NCBI GenBank assembly: GCA_932521025.1
Contig: OW051473.1
Coordinates: 11,656,001-11,720,000, forward strand
Source of the DNA: Oscheius onirici
Taxonomy: Eukaryota; Nematoda; Chromadorea; Rhabditida; Rhabditidae
Length of the DNA stretch: 64,000 nt
Reading direction: 5' to 3'
Shown piece after piece: positions 23,801-36,251 of this stretch. A program made the translations under genes and the position numbers. The notes below the pieces were generated by a model, which had not been told where the DNA came from, did not search any database, and saw nothing but the letters and a program-made list of their open reading frames with translations. Position 1 is the first letter of the stretch, and the number at the start of each line of letters is the position of its first letter.

Positions 23801-25213
23801 TTCAGCTGTTGATTGTTAACCGAGAGTTGTAGTTTTGACTGGGCTTCACAGAGTTTTTTCAAGACGTCGTACCACGTTAGACTGCCTAGTTTTTCTGCAG
23901 GAATTCCAAGTGCAAACGTGTAGAAATCTTGGATCTTAAAGGGAAAATTTTAAAACCAAAGAAAATATGCGAACCTCTCTCATTTGTAGCAAATATTTGC
24001 ATGTCCGTACTATTTTAAAGACGTAGAAAACGGTGGCAATGAGAAGACAGATGACAATGAAGGGGTGCAAATTGTTCGTACACGTTCCTATTATAGCGTC
24101 CTAAAGGATTGACTTAAGTTGGTGAAGTAGTTCAAAACTTACTCCTATATGCTTCTTCCCTTGTATTTCCGTTCCTTCAGCTGATGTATTTTTGTTCGCG
24201 AAGAGGACATCGTAGTCAACGCACTGCGTTGCGAATGTAGCGAAAAACTGAAAGAGTTAATGTTATTTTACATACAGTTACGCATAGTGAATATGACATG
24301 TCGCTCCCAGCTCTCTCATTTTCAGAACGCTTGCCCATTTCAGTGTCTCCCTTCTATACCAAAGCGCTCAGTTGGTTTAGTACCGTTCTTAGCTTTATAG
24401 CTTTTGAATATAGTTGCAGACCCAGCGAATCACCAGGGAATGATTGGCCCCACATTTGCATAGAACGAGCATTTTTTAGCATTGTGATGGCACGAACGAT
24501 CGATGCTTGCTAGCTATGAAACAAGTAGTTGTGATTTTCGTGGAGCAGAGAAAGCATTTGCCATTCCTTGGAAATGTAAAGCCATTGATTCTGAACAATA
24601 CATAAACTTTTGGCCGAAAAATTATTCTTTCAGACAATGTTTCACTCAAAAATCTGACCTTCAGCTATGTCAGGACCCTTTCAACTTTCTATGTACCTAA
24701 ATTTGGAAAAATAGTCAAAGCTTACCGTTAGGAAACCAAAAAATACCAATGAGCCAATCTTCTTGGCGACAATGCACGAGAAGCCTCCTTCTTGTTGGTA
24801 CTCGTATATGTGTGAGAAAAACTGGAAAAATCAAACATGAAAAACCCAAAAATGAACTCAAACCTCGTCTAGATGCCCTATATGGTTCCATCTTTGAGCT
24901 TGCTCCCGATTTGCTGCCGAGGAATTCATGTTACTGGGAGCAGTTTCCTCTATCCCAGGCGCTGTTTGATAGGGTCGACTGTTTTCTACTCTACAAGAAA
25001 AACATGTAAACTTAACTTTTTTAAACTCACAATGGTTGAGATTCTGAGCCTCCGCTCCCAAAAAGATGGCTTCTGGCACTGTTAACAGTAGGGAGAATGC
25101 TTCCAATCATGCTACTAGGGGTATCTTCATAGTCGTCGTCTATTACCTGCAATTGAGAATGTTTAAAAAATAAACTTTTCCCTTACTTGATATCCTTTTC
25201 TCCCACTAAACAT
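20833..25213 (-). CDS. atg-9: Autophagy lipid scramblase ATG9
   Basis: Multispanning membrane protein that seeds and expands autophagosome membranes. Seventeen exons with agreeing phase: 25213-25187, 25146-25031, 24990-24864, 24821-24726, 24247-24143, 24100-23975, 23934-23737, 23697-23600, 23179-23089, 23050-22908, 22865-22754, 22639-22397, 22355-22094, 22055-21940, 21899-21680, 21641-21456, 20987-20833; 806 aa. Core ATG9 landmarks are RWNHIGHLDEFFSHIYEYQQ, QCVDYDVLF, NPIDIYHRILRAKNYMVAM, LPSEWKGKAHQEEIRREF, HELTSPIVTPFLLWFWLRP and TGDVCSFAILDVAVHGDPQW. Hydrophobic spans occur in exons 4, 6, 10 and 12. The N-terminus is acidic (VIDDDYEDTP) and the C-terminus ends in an Asp/Glu-rich tail. Introns 4 and 16 are long (about 480 and 470 bp). 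The intron at 22640-22753 holds a GACA-rich tract. Confidence 0.95.
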
Positions 25214-27130
25214 TAAAAAATTTTGAAAGCACGCAGACTTGAGATGGTGAGTCTGAAAAATCGATATTCTGTTGCCTTTTACGGAAAGCTTGAAAGTGAC
25301 GCTATTGTGGGTAAGAAAATAAGGGAAAAAGTGAAAACATCTCGAGGTCATCTCCTCTCGCTAAATATCAAGTAGCAACGGAGCGTGCAGATCAGCTGAC
25401 ACCATCCGAAACAGCTGTTCAAATTGGCAACGGAGCGCGCAAGGTGGCTGTCCTTTAACCTTGACCGTGACTGTCTCTAAAATGAAATGGAAAGGAAGAT
25501 TCTTAGATAAGAAACTGGCTTCATTTGACTGAAAGCAGTGTAGTTTTTTTGTTTATACAATCGTTTTTGTTTATACGACATTTTGGCATAGAAATTTTAT
25601 TGAAAAACAAAAATATGACTAAAAATTTGTTACTTTCTGGGATTTTTGCGAAAAATTCATATAACGTAAAAAGGTGAAAATCGTCAAAAAAACATGGAAA
25701 ACACGCAAAATGAAAAGTGATCATTGTTTGACGATAAATGTGCCGAATTTGGCGCTGTTTGTTTTCAAGCAAAAAATTGCTTAAGAAGTATGAGAAAACA
25801 GCCGAAAAGGACACCAAAATGAGCCCGATTAGGAAAGCGACACTGATAATAACTGGATTGAGAAATTAACTGGTGAGAACGGTAAGAAATCTTATCGATT
25901 TTTGGGAAAGACATAAAAACGGTTCCCTGGTTTTTCATCACGAGTCAGACCAATCCATTGTCCCCTTGGCTCGACACCAAGGTACATCTGACGTTGACAA
26001 CCAGTATCTGTCTGCCAGAGACCAAGATGCAGTCAGTCAATTTAGTGGTTGTCTGGAGGATCCTATTAAACATTTAGACATGGTTTTAGCTCTATAGAGT
26101 AGACCAATCTACAGAAACAACTAAACCTTAAAAAGATTTAAGAAGTTATCATTGGAATAGAACAACTAGAACAATTACAACAAGAACAGAAGTTAATTAC
26201 AATAAATTTATACAGTGCTCATTGTAATGGAAGTTTAATCAAATCGTCGAGCCACGTCTTCAGAAAAATTCTTCACGCTCTGAAATAATCTCGTCAGTAA
26301 CAAAATATTGTAATTTCGGGATTATATAAAGATCAGAAAAAGCCTGTTCCATCTCTCCGTTGCGAGATCAGCTTTTCAAAAACTTACCATTCTGCTTTTA
26401 TGTCGTCTTCCACCATAACGAATACTTCGCCTATTTAGCTAGATAATAAACGTTGGGATATCCGTTTGCTTAAAACAATGACCACTAAGTAGAACTTCTA
26501 AGCTGGGATCACTTAAAGATCTGAAAGTTTGCATTGTCAAAAGGAAAAAGGAAAGGTTGAAATGTTCCTAAAGATATCCGGCAGGAAATTTGGAAGACTC
26601 AGTGTAAAATAGCACAAGCGTTCGCCTCTGCTTCTCCGCGTTTTGCAGACATTCTTGACATATCTAGTCTTGTTGAACTTCTGAGAATCCTAACTTTTCA
26701 CGAGTTAGAATGACATTGATTTCAGATTCTTATGTGACCTCTACTATACCAGGACCAGACAAACCTGTGGACTGAAATAAATGGTTCATTCAATTTTGTT
26801 TCATGTTTTGTTGCCATATTGAAAGTTTCGCGCTTCGTATCGCTTCGTATTCGTGTCTCAGCTACTCTGAGCATCAACAGGTAATGTCTTGAGCACTTGC
26901 AATGGCTCTGAGAGCTTCAAACCGAGTCATTGGAGTATACTTATGTTTCGCACAAGTTGAAGAAAAAATAGCAATAAACTCGGCTGCAAGGAGGAATTCA
27001 ACGTGCTTTAAACTTTCTTCACTCATCAAATAAATTAGTGAAACAAAGCAAAAAAAAGTATTTATTGAGAATGGTTTTATATATGATGAATCGGAAAAAA
27101 GTGGCTTGATTTGGCGATTGTCTTCTCTTC
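25214..27130. other. Intergenic stretch
   Basis: AT-rich, with no supported gene. Open frames at 25521-25817 and 25873-26097 lack domains, splice structure and plausible codon use. The first part presumably contains the promoter of atg-9. Confidence 0.45.
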
Positions 27131-27812
27131 TCAGACTTGAGGGGTAGGTGGCGGAGACGGGAGTTCATCTCCTTTGTCGATGGCCTGGAGAATGTCAAGG
27201 TAAGAAGTACAATCCTGGTGAGCAGAGCTCAGGCGAGCGCGGCGGTCGTCCGAAAGGCTCTTGATGGAGAGGATGACGGCGAGCTTTCTAAGCATCAGCT
27301 TGGCGGAGGCTTTGGCCTTGGTCACATCGGCTCCTACAAATATTGTGTAACTAAAGCCCAAAGTCTTGCGAAAATATACCAGTAGTTTTGAAATACATTG
27401 GGCCACAGTGAAAACCAGAGCGTCCTGAACTTTCTCACTTCAAACTTTGCGATGTTCTGCACAGCTTATTAAAAGCTACAACTTTTCTGAATATCACAAA
27501 GTTGGAAAAATTACGCATGAGCTGGAAAACTGGTATGTTTCAATAGAGTCCCTCAAGTTTAGGGAAGGGGGTAAAGAAACATACCCGGAGCTTAGAAAAT
27601 TCTACCTGCTCACAGGGAAAAAAGGGAAATACCAAATGAAATACTGCTCTGGATTTGAAGTACGCGTTTTCGGAATAGTTGAAAATAATGAAAAGAGACT
27701 AACCTTTGACCGTCTTTTCCAGGTCCTCGAAGCTGGTTACAAATTTCCGTCCAGGAATTCGATGACCTAGGCGCTGAGGCTCGGCGTGCGTGGTTCCAGA
27801 CGTGGCTTCCAT
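27131..27812 (-). CDS. Small protein of unknown function, 118 aa
   Basis: Three exons on the minus strand, 27812-27704, 27424-27380 and 27333-27131, with consistent phase. The start codon lies 15 bases behind a strong acceptor (CTTCCTTCAG), consistent with trans-splicing or a non-coding first exon. The protein has no signal peptide or membrane span. Residues 50-118 look helical: ADVTKAKASAKLMLRKLAVI, then SDDRRARLSSAHQDCTSYLD. The C-terminus is Pro-rich (GDELPSPPPTPQV). Size and helix content suggest a small adaptor subunit, but I do not recognise the family and do not assign a function. Confidence 0.7.
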
Positions 27813-30386
27813 GCTAGAATCAGATTGCTGAAGGAAGAATAAAAGTAGACTTACTTTTCAGCTGGAGGAGGCAAGCTTCCTTCAAAGGAGCAGACGTGTA
27901 GAGTGACTCTCTTATGGAAACTTCTGCTTGTCAAGTTTTGTCAAGGTTTTTCCAAAAGCACTAGAAAAGCAATTTTCAAAGTTTTTGCTAAAACAACACA
28001 AAGTGTTGTAATTTTTTTTAAAAATTTTCAACAAACAGTTGTGTCGCTTTCAAGCCATTGTGTTCCATAAAGCAAGCTGGTAATGTCTGTACTTTGAGCG
28101 CTCTCGTGGTCATGAATACGCGGCAATCATTGCTTGGATGTCCCATACTGTCTCGATCTTTTAGTCAAACTCACTGGTTTTTTATGTTCCCGTTTACGAA
28201 TGAGGGATTATTTTGTCTGTGTCTGTTTGACAACTTCAGTAATAAACAGCTCTTTGTATACAAATGTCTTCATTCGACCTCAAAGTCCTAAGCGTCAATC
28301 GTCTGTCAATGTATTCATAACTGGCGCCTGCGCATCCAGTCTTCAAGCGGTTGTGCAGTTGTTCTTCGTGACATTTAGCGCCTGGTCTTGGCTCTCCCGC
28401 CACTTACACGGTCTATTGGCCTTGCCAAATAGGAAAATGACCCGGACAATTGTCAACTCCTGCTCGTAAAGACTTCTACTCAGTTTTTTTTACCAGGATT
28501 CAATACGCTTGAAGCCGTTGCTGTTGACCATCAGTGTCAAGTTTTCGTACCAAGTTATACCAAGTTAAGTGTTCCTAGTTTTTTGATGATTTTGCTTGGA
28601 AATGGGCGTATTCATACAGTTTTCAAAAGGAAGTACGCTTTTTTGTCCTTTTTGAGCGCTGTTAAGCTCCGAAGGTTAGATCCTTTAAGTTATAATTCAG
28701 TTTTATTCTAGTCATTTTAAAAAAGTGTCTTTGACCGCGGGTTAAGCTCATACTAGAGATCCATTGCTGCTGGGTCATCACGACCCCATAACGACTCGGG
28801 TACTCTTATCCTTATGGCTTTTTGTTGCATTTTTGCGGAAGCGATCCGCATAAAGGTACATTCCGTTCGGCTGCTCGTTGCGGCCGCAATTTGAAATCAG
28901 CGCCCCTTCTCAGAATTCAGAAAAAGACACCGGGTCAGAACATTTATGCATCGGAAATCCAGGTTGTGCGTTGCGTTGCAATATATGACAGAGGGTGTTC
29001 ACGCCAAAGCAAATAGGCAATTGAGACGACCATGAGCGAATGAAGGAGGTTAATCCCGTTCCAGGTTCATCGAAGCCAAGGTGCTATAGGCATTTTTTTG
29101 ACTCGCGTTGCTTTGACTCCGGAGCAGCATCCATCCTGACTACTTCCGTTTTGCATCAAATCTTCCCCATTTTTTTGCACGATAATAGGGTCTATACAGG
29201 AGGAAGAGATAAAACAACAACAATTGCGCGTGACTCCACCAACTTATCGCCTTGAAACTTGAGCCAAAATGCACTCGCAGAATCATTCTTTCGTTCGCTC
29301 CTTTCTCAAATTCCCACTGTTTACGGCCAGCTCGACAATTATACAAGTTCCGTATAGTAGGCCAGTAGGTTTCTATTAATTGCACCTTTTCGCATTAACA
29401 CGTTTGATCAACATCTTTGGCGGTAAATATGAGACTGAAGAGACAGAAATAGAGTTACCCAGAACTTTAAAATATACAGTTTTTGTAGTTTGAGTCGACT
29501 GGCTTCGCGAACAATAACTTGGTGAACTACTGAGAAATTGTTGATCGAATCCTTTAATTGTTCTATCGTCTCCTTATGTCCATCGAACTGTGTGTGACCT
29601 ATTGTAACGCTTTAGCTTTTGGCTGGAACAATGCGGCTTCGTCCCTGTACTGAGGTCAATGAGACGAAATCGTGCTTGTAACCACATTTGTGAGATACGC
29701 TAAGGCTTAAGCTTCTGTCGAATTGTATTTTAGGAAACTTTTGGAAAAATGCTAGAGTGAAAAGTCGCCCGTTGCCCTTCTGGCAGTTTGTAAAAATCTT
29801 TTGTTCTCAAGTAGAGAAGGTAGCAAAACTAGCGCTCTGAAACGAAGAAATGTTCAAAGTTTACTTTAACAATCTTGAGCGTGTTAGGAAAAGATTTGAT
29901 ACTTCGTTTCCCAAGCAGAAAGTCGCCCGATTTCCTCGCTCTCACAGTTTAAATACAATTCGAGACACAGCTCCACGCATAAAAGAGAAATTTCCCGTAT
30001 GGCCTTCATTCTTTCTTCTCTTCCTTCTTCCTAGAGACTACTGTAGTTGGACGGTGTTGTTATAGTTTACGACTCATATGTCTGAAAGGATAATTGAGGC
30101 GATTGCAGCGAATTTGGGCCAGGGTGTTTGTTGTTTGAAATGATCTTTTAATACCCATTTTTGCAATAGAAAATCTGAAATATTTTAATACTATGCCTGT
30201 TTTCGTTGTTCTTAACTTGCTCTGATTTCTAATTCGTTGAAATTTCCATCGGGCATTCAGCAACCCCATGAATTGGTAATGACACCACCCAATCCTTCCA
30301 GGTATTCATCCTTGATCTCAATGAATCCTTGTCTTTTACCTACCAGATCCACCAATTTATTCAAAAATTTCTTTCAGATCGTCAAG
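27813..30386. other. Intergenic stretch of about 2.6 kb
   Basis: No supported gene. Several open frames of 60-110 codons occur on both strands without recognisable domains or matching splice sites. Upstream of the globin gene a possible extra 5' exon near 30.25 kb (ending at a GTAATG donor) cannot be confirmed. Confidence 0.4.
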
Positions 30387-33300
30387 ATGATGCGAATCAA
30401 AGAGGCCATCCAGCGGAAAAAGCTCATCCATGAGATGAATGAGGAGTGGAAGGATTTTGAGTTGGACGGTGTTTTTGTCTTACTTTACATAATGGCTGTT
30501 GTCTTCAGGAACCTCCACCCCTCTTCCAACATTCACCGAGAGCGAGAAAGTTACAGAAAATGAAGGCAAGCGAAGTGATGGACTTCAAAATTTTGTTCAA
30601 TACCTCAATTCCAAGTTAAATGAGTACCAGGTAAGAAAATAGTTTCTCCGGACTCGATTGTTTTCAGAAAAGAGCCTTGAAAGTTACATGGAAGCGGTTG
30701 TCAGAAGCACCGAAAACGTCAGGTCGTGGAACTATTCATATCATGGAAAAGGTGAGTGTAAGATGGGCAGTATCCTGAGAATAGCAGTTCTGAGATTAAG
30801 TTATGGGTCGGCGTCTTTTTGAGAGAGAATTAGGTCATAGACAAATTTTTTGTGCTTTGGGAGTAAAACCGTCATAAGAATGGACCCCCATCAGAATCCT
30901 GTTGACACACAAAACAAAGTGTTCACAAACCGTCTATGACCACTCATCAATTTTCAGGCAGACAATGTTAAAGGTGTTAAACTAATTTTAAGCAAGACGC
31001 AGTTTTTCTTAATTGTCTATATCTTTCTCTATTTAGAGGAGGAGAAAGAATCAGTAACTTTTCTGTACCTTTGGTTTCTTATATGGCAATTCCATCCCAG
31101 TAAAACAAGCTTTCAAGAACATATAATCTCTTTCCGTCTGCCTACGTGTTAGTACAGTTTGAAAAGTTTGTTGAAAAACATAGCAGATCACTACGTTTTG
31201 GCGGGAGTTGTGGCATGGCTTCTACTTTCAAGCTTTGTCTGAAACTGCCAAGTATCCAGAATTTTTAACATCACATGCCAACAATAATGTACCAAAGTGT
31301 TTATTATTTGTAACTAATTTGTTCCAAAATTCTACGTTCAGGTCCTGTCAAAAATGTGTGAAAAGGAGCCTGCTATTAACGCAATTTTCTACAAATCTGC
31401 CTTTCTCTCCTGCATAGAAGACCGCCGTTGTGGCCGAACTAATTATAGTAATTCAATCTCTACGATAAGGTCTGTCTATTCTTTGATCCTTATATAAACC
31501 CCTCAGGGATCACGCTCACATTTTGGTCGAGTTTGTCAACTCCGTTCTCCAGTGCATGTTTGACGGGGTACTTAAAGAAGGCTACGACCCGGAATTTATT
31601 GGTATTCATCCGAGATTTTGAACAGAAAAATCCTTTTCAGGGGCTTCCCACTGTAAATTACTGCCTCTCGGCTTCGAGAGGAGAATGTGGCACATTTTAG
31701 GAGAATGTTTCGCCGAGGCAAGTATCCATTAAGTGGAATTGTTCCCTCACACGGGGTGGAAGCATGTGACCAATTTGCTATGACTCAAAGCTTTATAAAC
31801 ACCCCCGATATCAACAATGACACACTCTGGGAATGAGACAATAAATAAAGCAATTTAGGTAATGTTCAACCAGGAGTGTATCCGAGCTTATCCGCACGCC
31901 CCTTCGGCCTGGTCACTATTGGCTGTCACCATGACGGATAAGATGTACGCGGCTAGCAGGCCATCTCCGGTCAGCTAATCTCAATACTTCCTCTAATTGC
32001 CATGGGTCTTCAGGTGCGCCGTGACCACTCGGCTGAAGCTCCTCAAACGCCTCGCAGTCCTAGAATGAACAATTTTGTTTCTCCTCCAGCTTCTGTTTCC
32101 AATTCGAATGAAGAGGTAAGCCACGTGACGACAAACTGATATTATTTTTAAACGATTTTGTTTACTACTCATTCTAATCCGGTAAATAGACATTACCGAC
32201 TGCAGATATCTTAAGACAAGCGTTTCACGGCGGATTGAAGTCAAGAAAAAATATCTGGTAATGAACTGATCTCAAGTCTCAATAACATTCAGCGTTTAAT
32301 ACTTAGCCGATTTAATGATCCTTTGCTCTCTGTTATTCTTGCCTAGTTAAAGTCTTGCATGCTGGCGCATTCTACTATACGTCTAGCAGAAAGGTTGCTC
32401 GCCCCTTCGCTCTACCAGGGCGTCCGCTTTACAGGGGAACGAAACTCTACAGACACAAGCAGTAGGAATCCACTAGTCGTCGCCTGGACAACCGACTAGA
32501 ATAAAAATGTCCAACATACTTCCTCTGCGTATTGGCACACTCAACTGCAGGACCCTGCGGACAGATACACGACTTGTCGAGCTGGAGAATGGTCTAAATG
32601 ACGTCCCATTCGATTGGGCTATCGGAAGTCAAACGGCCCGGGAAAGATTCATTCAATCTGCGGCAATCCAACCATCCGATCTTTCACGCAGGACAAGTAG
32701 GATTCATAGTCAACAAGAACTGGTCTGATCTGTCGTCCTTCCACAATCTGTCTCCAAGAGTATGTCTACTAGATGTTCGAATTCCAGCTGGCACTGTAAG
32801 GATTATTCAAATTTATGCTCCTACATCAACCAGCTTTGACGAGGATTACAATGCCGACTGTTGACGATTGAACGTGCTTTGAACTTCCGCCCAGTACGTC
32901 GCGTTCGGTTTCCGGGAGAGCGGCGGTTGTTCAAAGTCGTCGTCGGAGACTTTAACTCGAAGATCGGAAGTGCAGAAGACGGAGAAGAGTTTGTCGGCCC
33001 ATATGGCCTGGGTAGTCGAAACGAGAGAGGGCAAATGCTGGCCGATTTCTGTGCTGAGAATCAACTCTACGTGATGAACAATCGATTCCAAAAGAGAGAG
33101 TCAAGGAAATGGACATGGCTCTTCCCAAACATGGAAACGAGAAATGCTATCGACTTCATTCTCTGCTGCAAGCCACATGTGTTCACAGACGTCGACATCA
33201 TTGGAAGATTTCGTTTTGGGTCAGATCATCGGCTACTCCTTGGAAAACTGAGTCTTCCCACTACAAGATTCTACCCTGTGCGACCCCAGAGACAGAAGGC

Positions 33301-35882
33301 AAGACTAGACAGGCCGATGTATCGCGTAGCAATTGACGATGCCCTGCAAAATGATGCTAATCTGTCGACTTATGCCAACATGCGCCAGCTCCTTGTTACT
33401 ACGGCTCAAATAGCCTCTACTGCACAGCCAAAAGATGGCTATGTCTCACAGAGGAGTAAAGACCTGTTTGCCAAAAGACACGACCTACAGCATCGACCAA
33501 ATACCCGGAGCAATAGAATCGAATTCAGCTTGGTGAACAGATCTTTGCGAGAATCACTGAATGCGGACTTGAGAACGAAACATCACAAGCGTTTGAAAGA
33601 GGCTTTGATTCAAGGTCGAAGTCTGCTGAAAGCCGAGCGAGACAATGCCATCAGAAGGAAAACCATCAATGAATTACAAGATTCAAATGGAGTGATCGTC
33701 TCGGATCCAGAGGATATTTGCGATGTAGTACAGGAGTTCTATGATGGAATCTATCGGTCTACTCAACCGCTCCAACAACTACAGTTATCTTATGATGATG
33801 ACGTTCCTCCAATAATGCCGACAGAAGTGGAAAAGGTTATTTCAAGACTGAAATACGGTAAATCTCCAGGTCCTGATCGCCTTACTACCGATATGCTGAA
33901 GCTGTGCAAAGATTCCCTGGCCGAGCCACTAGCTGTAATCTTTAATAAGATCCTAACCACAGAGGTGCTACCGGACGATCTTGTCAACACGTCGGTGTCA
34001 CTCCTTTACAAAAAAGGAGATGCAAGTGATATCAAAAACTTCTGTCCTATTGCTCTCCTGTCGGTGATCTTCAAAATATTCAGTGCAGTTCTTCTTCGAA
34101 GGATGGAAAAGTGTCTCGAGGAGAACCAACCGCTAGAACAGACGGGATTTCGGAAGAATTTCTCGACAATGGACAACATACAAGTCATCCAGGAACTGAT
34201 TGAACGAGCCGTCGAGCACAATTTTCCCCTCTACGTAGCCTTTATTGACTACATGAAGGCCTTTGACAGCATCGAACACGGATCTCTGTGGTCCTCTCTA
34301 AACAGTCAAGGAATCCCGAGCAAACTAATACGAATAGTACAGCTGATCTACCATTCCGCGAGTATGAACGTCAAGGTCTGTGGCAATCTCATCAACATTG
34401 ATATACAACGCGGTGTCCTCCAAGGAGACCCTCTCTTCCCTGCTCTGTTCTCTTCCGTAGTCGAAGATCTGTTTCGGAAACTGGATTGGAACGACTATGG
34501 CATCAATATCAATAGAAGACGGCTTACTAACCTCAGATATGCAGATGATACCGTTCTCTTTTCCCATTCTGCACCAGAGTTAGGGAATGTTGATGGACTT
34601 GAGTGATCGCAGTGAGGAAGTTGGTCTATCGATGAATTGCCAAAAGACGAAAGTGATGACTAACTGCCCGCCAGTTCCAATCTCAGTGAAGAACGAAGTC
34701 ATCCCGTTCTGCTCAGACTACATCTACCTCGGCACGCGAATTTCATTTGACAGAAATTCAACCCTGGAAGTAAGCAGAAGAACAAGATCCGCGTGGCTGT
34801 CCTTCAACAGATTCCACAATCTGTTTACAAATCAACGGATTCCACTAAAGTACAAAAGGAGACTCTACCAAACTTGTGTTGAGCCCTGCTTTTTGTATAG
34901 CAGCGAAACTTGGTCCTACCGCCAGAAAGACTTTGCGAAATTGGTCACGGCACAGCGACGGATGATGCGAAAAATGGTTGGAACTATTCTGATGGAACAC
35001 AGGACAAATGAATGGCTTGAAAGAACAGTGAAGCTGCCGAGTATCAAGAAGATTTGGGTCATGAGAAAATGGGAATGGACAAAGAAGATATCCCCAATGG
35101 ACAACAGCAGATGGACGAAGAGTACAGTCGAATGGCGGCCCTGGAAGTACAAAAGAATGTCTGGTCGACCAAAATCACGTTGGAGGGACGACTTTTCCCC
35201 GATATATGGAGAAGAAGTATGGAGCGACATATAGAAATTATATGATCATCGCTAATAAACATAAACATGCTGGCGCATTACATGTCATTATGTGAAAACG
35301 TTTCCGTGACATGAGAAGTTCTCAAGAAGTTTTGCAGATTTGTAGGTTTCTGAACGGCAAAGTCTCCACACTATATTGTTTGAACAATTCTATTCAGAAA
35401 GGCAAGACATTTGCACACAATATAGTAATCATGACGATCGTCACTGGAACCTCTTTCCAATTCAATGCGCTGGACATTTAGCTACTCGTCCCAAATCGGA
35501 TGATACGAATTAAAAAAGGCTATACTTACGTTCTATATATCAAAACATGCAGAGAAGACCTAAAACATTGGAAAAAAGCATCACATATCTCTATTTTCAG
35601 GTTTTTCACACGGCTCGAACCGACTTTCCTGAACGAAAATGTCCCTTCAGCCAATACACCAGCAGTACAGTCGACGTTCCCCGTCAACTAGCTCGTGAAT
35701 CGCGTCCCGAATACCGCAATCGGTTTCACAGTCAGCAGCCGGGAAATGAATACTTCCAGCGGAAACACCCCATTCTCATTCCTCGTCTGCTCTTTGGACG
35801 CTCACAGTCTGAAGTGCGCTTCTCATCAGTGCCTATGCCAGCCCCAGCCATGCCCATACCAACCAAAACGAGCAATGTCTAA
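30387..35882 (+). CDS. Globin-fold protein with a long C-terminal extension
   Basis: Heme-binding globin of the diverse nematode type, probably a redox or gas sensor rather than a bulk oxygen carrier. Eight exons: 30387-30468, 30509-30630, 30668-30751, 31342-31469, 31507-31601, 31641-31717, 32014-32115, 35601-35882; 323 aa, phases agree. The globin core covers about residues 68-200: KRALKVTWKRLSEAP (helix A), PAINAIF with Pro106 and Phe112 at C2-CD1 spacing, RDHAHILVEFVNSVL (helix E), GASHCKL with candidate proximal His174, and ERRMWHILGECFAE (helix G). A basic, Ser/Pro-rich extension of ~125 residues follows. Intron 6 starts with GC (GAG|GCAAGT) instead of GT; intron 7 is 3.5 kb and contains a LINE. 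The N-terminal start is the least certain part; the last exon relies on frame agreement only. Confidence 0.82.
32358..32371. repeat. Left target-site duplication of LINE
   Basis: CATGCTGGCGCATT, identical to 35266-35279. Confidence 0.85.
32372..35265 (+). mobile_element. Degenerate RTE-like non-LTR retrotransposon
   Basis: The 2,894-bp element encodes an AP-endonuclease-like region (RIGTLNCRTLRTD, IGLSEVKRPG, VVVGDFNSKIG, SDHRLLLGKL) followed by reverse transcriptase motifs FIDYMKAFDSI, GVLQGDPLFPALF and LRYADDTVLFS, and the end-domain signature GRPKSRWRDDF. The order, single-ORF layout and lack of poly(A) (the tail is AATAAACATAAA) point to the RTE type; the clade is an inference. It is broken: a frameshift near 32.60-32.70 kb, a stop at 32862-32864 with a change of frame, and a frameshift near 34.59 kb. 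It lies in sense orientation inside intron 7 of the globin gene, with 14-bp exact flanking repeats. The YADD motif is intact, but this copy cannot encode an active enzyme. Confidence 0.9.
35266..35279. repeat. Right target-site duplication of LINE
   Basis: CATGCTGGCGCATT, identical to 32358-32371. Confidence 0.85.
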
Positions 35883-36251
35883 TCTTGTCATTCCATTCGA
35901 TTCATATCCTGCACTTTACGAAGTAGTTCCCAATTTTTATTGTACTTTCTCATTTTTGGGACACTCGAAATAAAGATATTGGGATGCCTTTGGTCTTTAT
36001 GCTTCTTCTTGTGTAGAAAAAGTACATTTTCAGTTTGAAATTGCTGAAATTTTTAAGGTTTTCCCTTTAATTTCCCCTCATGGCGCGCTGTTTAGCCGAA
36101 ATTGCGGCAGGGCGCAGATAGTTGGCGCTCTTCAGCTGACCGGTTTACACGAGCCTCTCCCTTCAAAAACAATCCTCCCCATTAGACCGTTTTTAATGAT
36201 TTTGTTTGTTCTTTCGATTTTTCTTCTCTCCGACAACAAAGTATTGCAGAA
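35883..36251. other. Short intergenic region between globin and PPP1R21 genes
   Basis: AATAAA at 35969-35974 suits polyadenylation of the globin transcript. The next start codon (36252) sits just behind TTGCAG|AA, a likely trans-splice acceptor. The genes are in the same direction, about 370 bp apart; an operon cannot be argued from this alone. Confidence 0.5.

Noticed and set aside
32507..35234. Treating the endonuclease/reverse transcriptase frames as a host gene
   Set aside because: They lie between target-site duplications inside an intron and form one broken retrotransposon.
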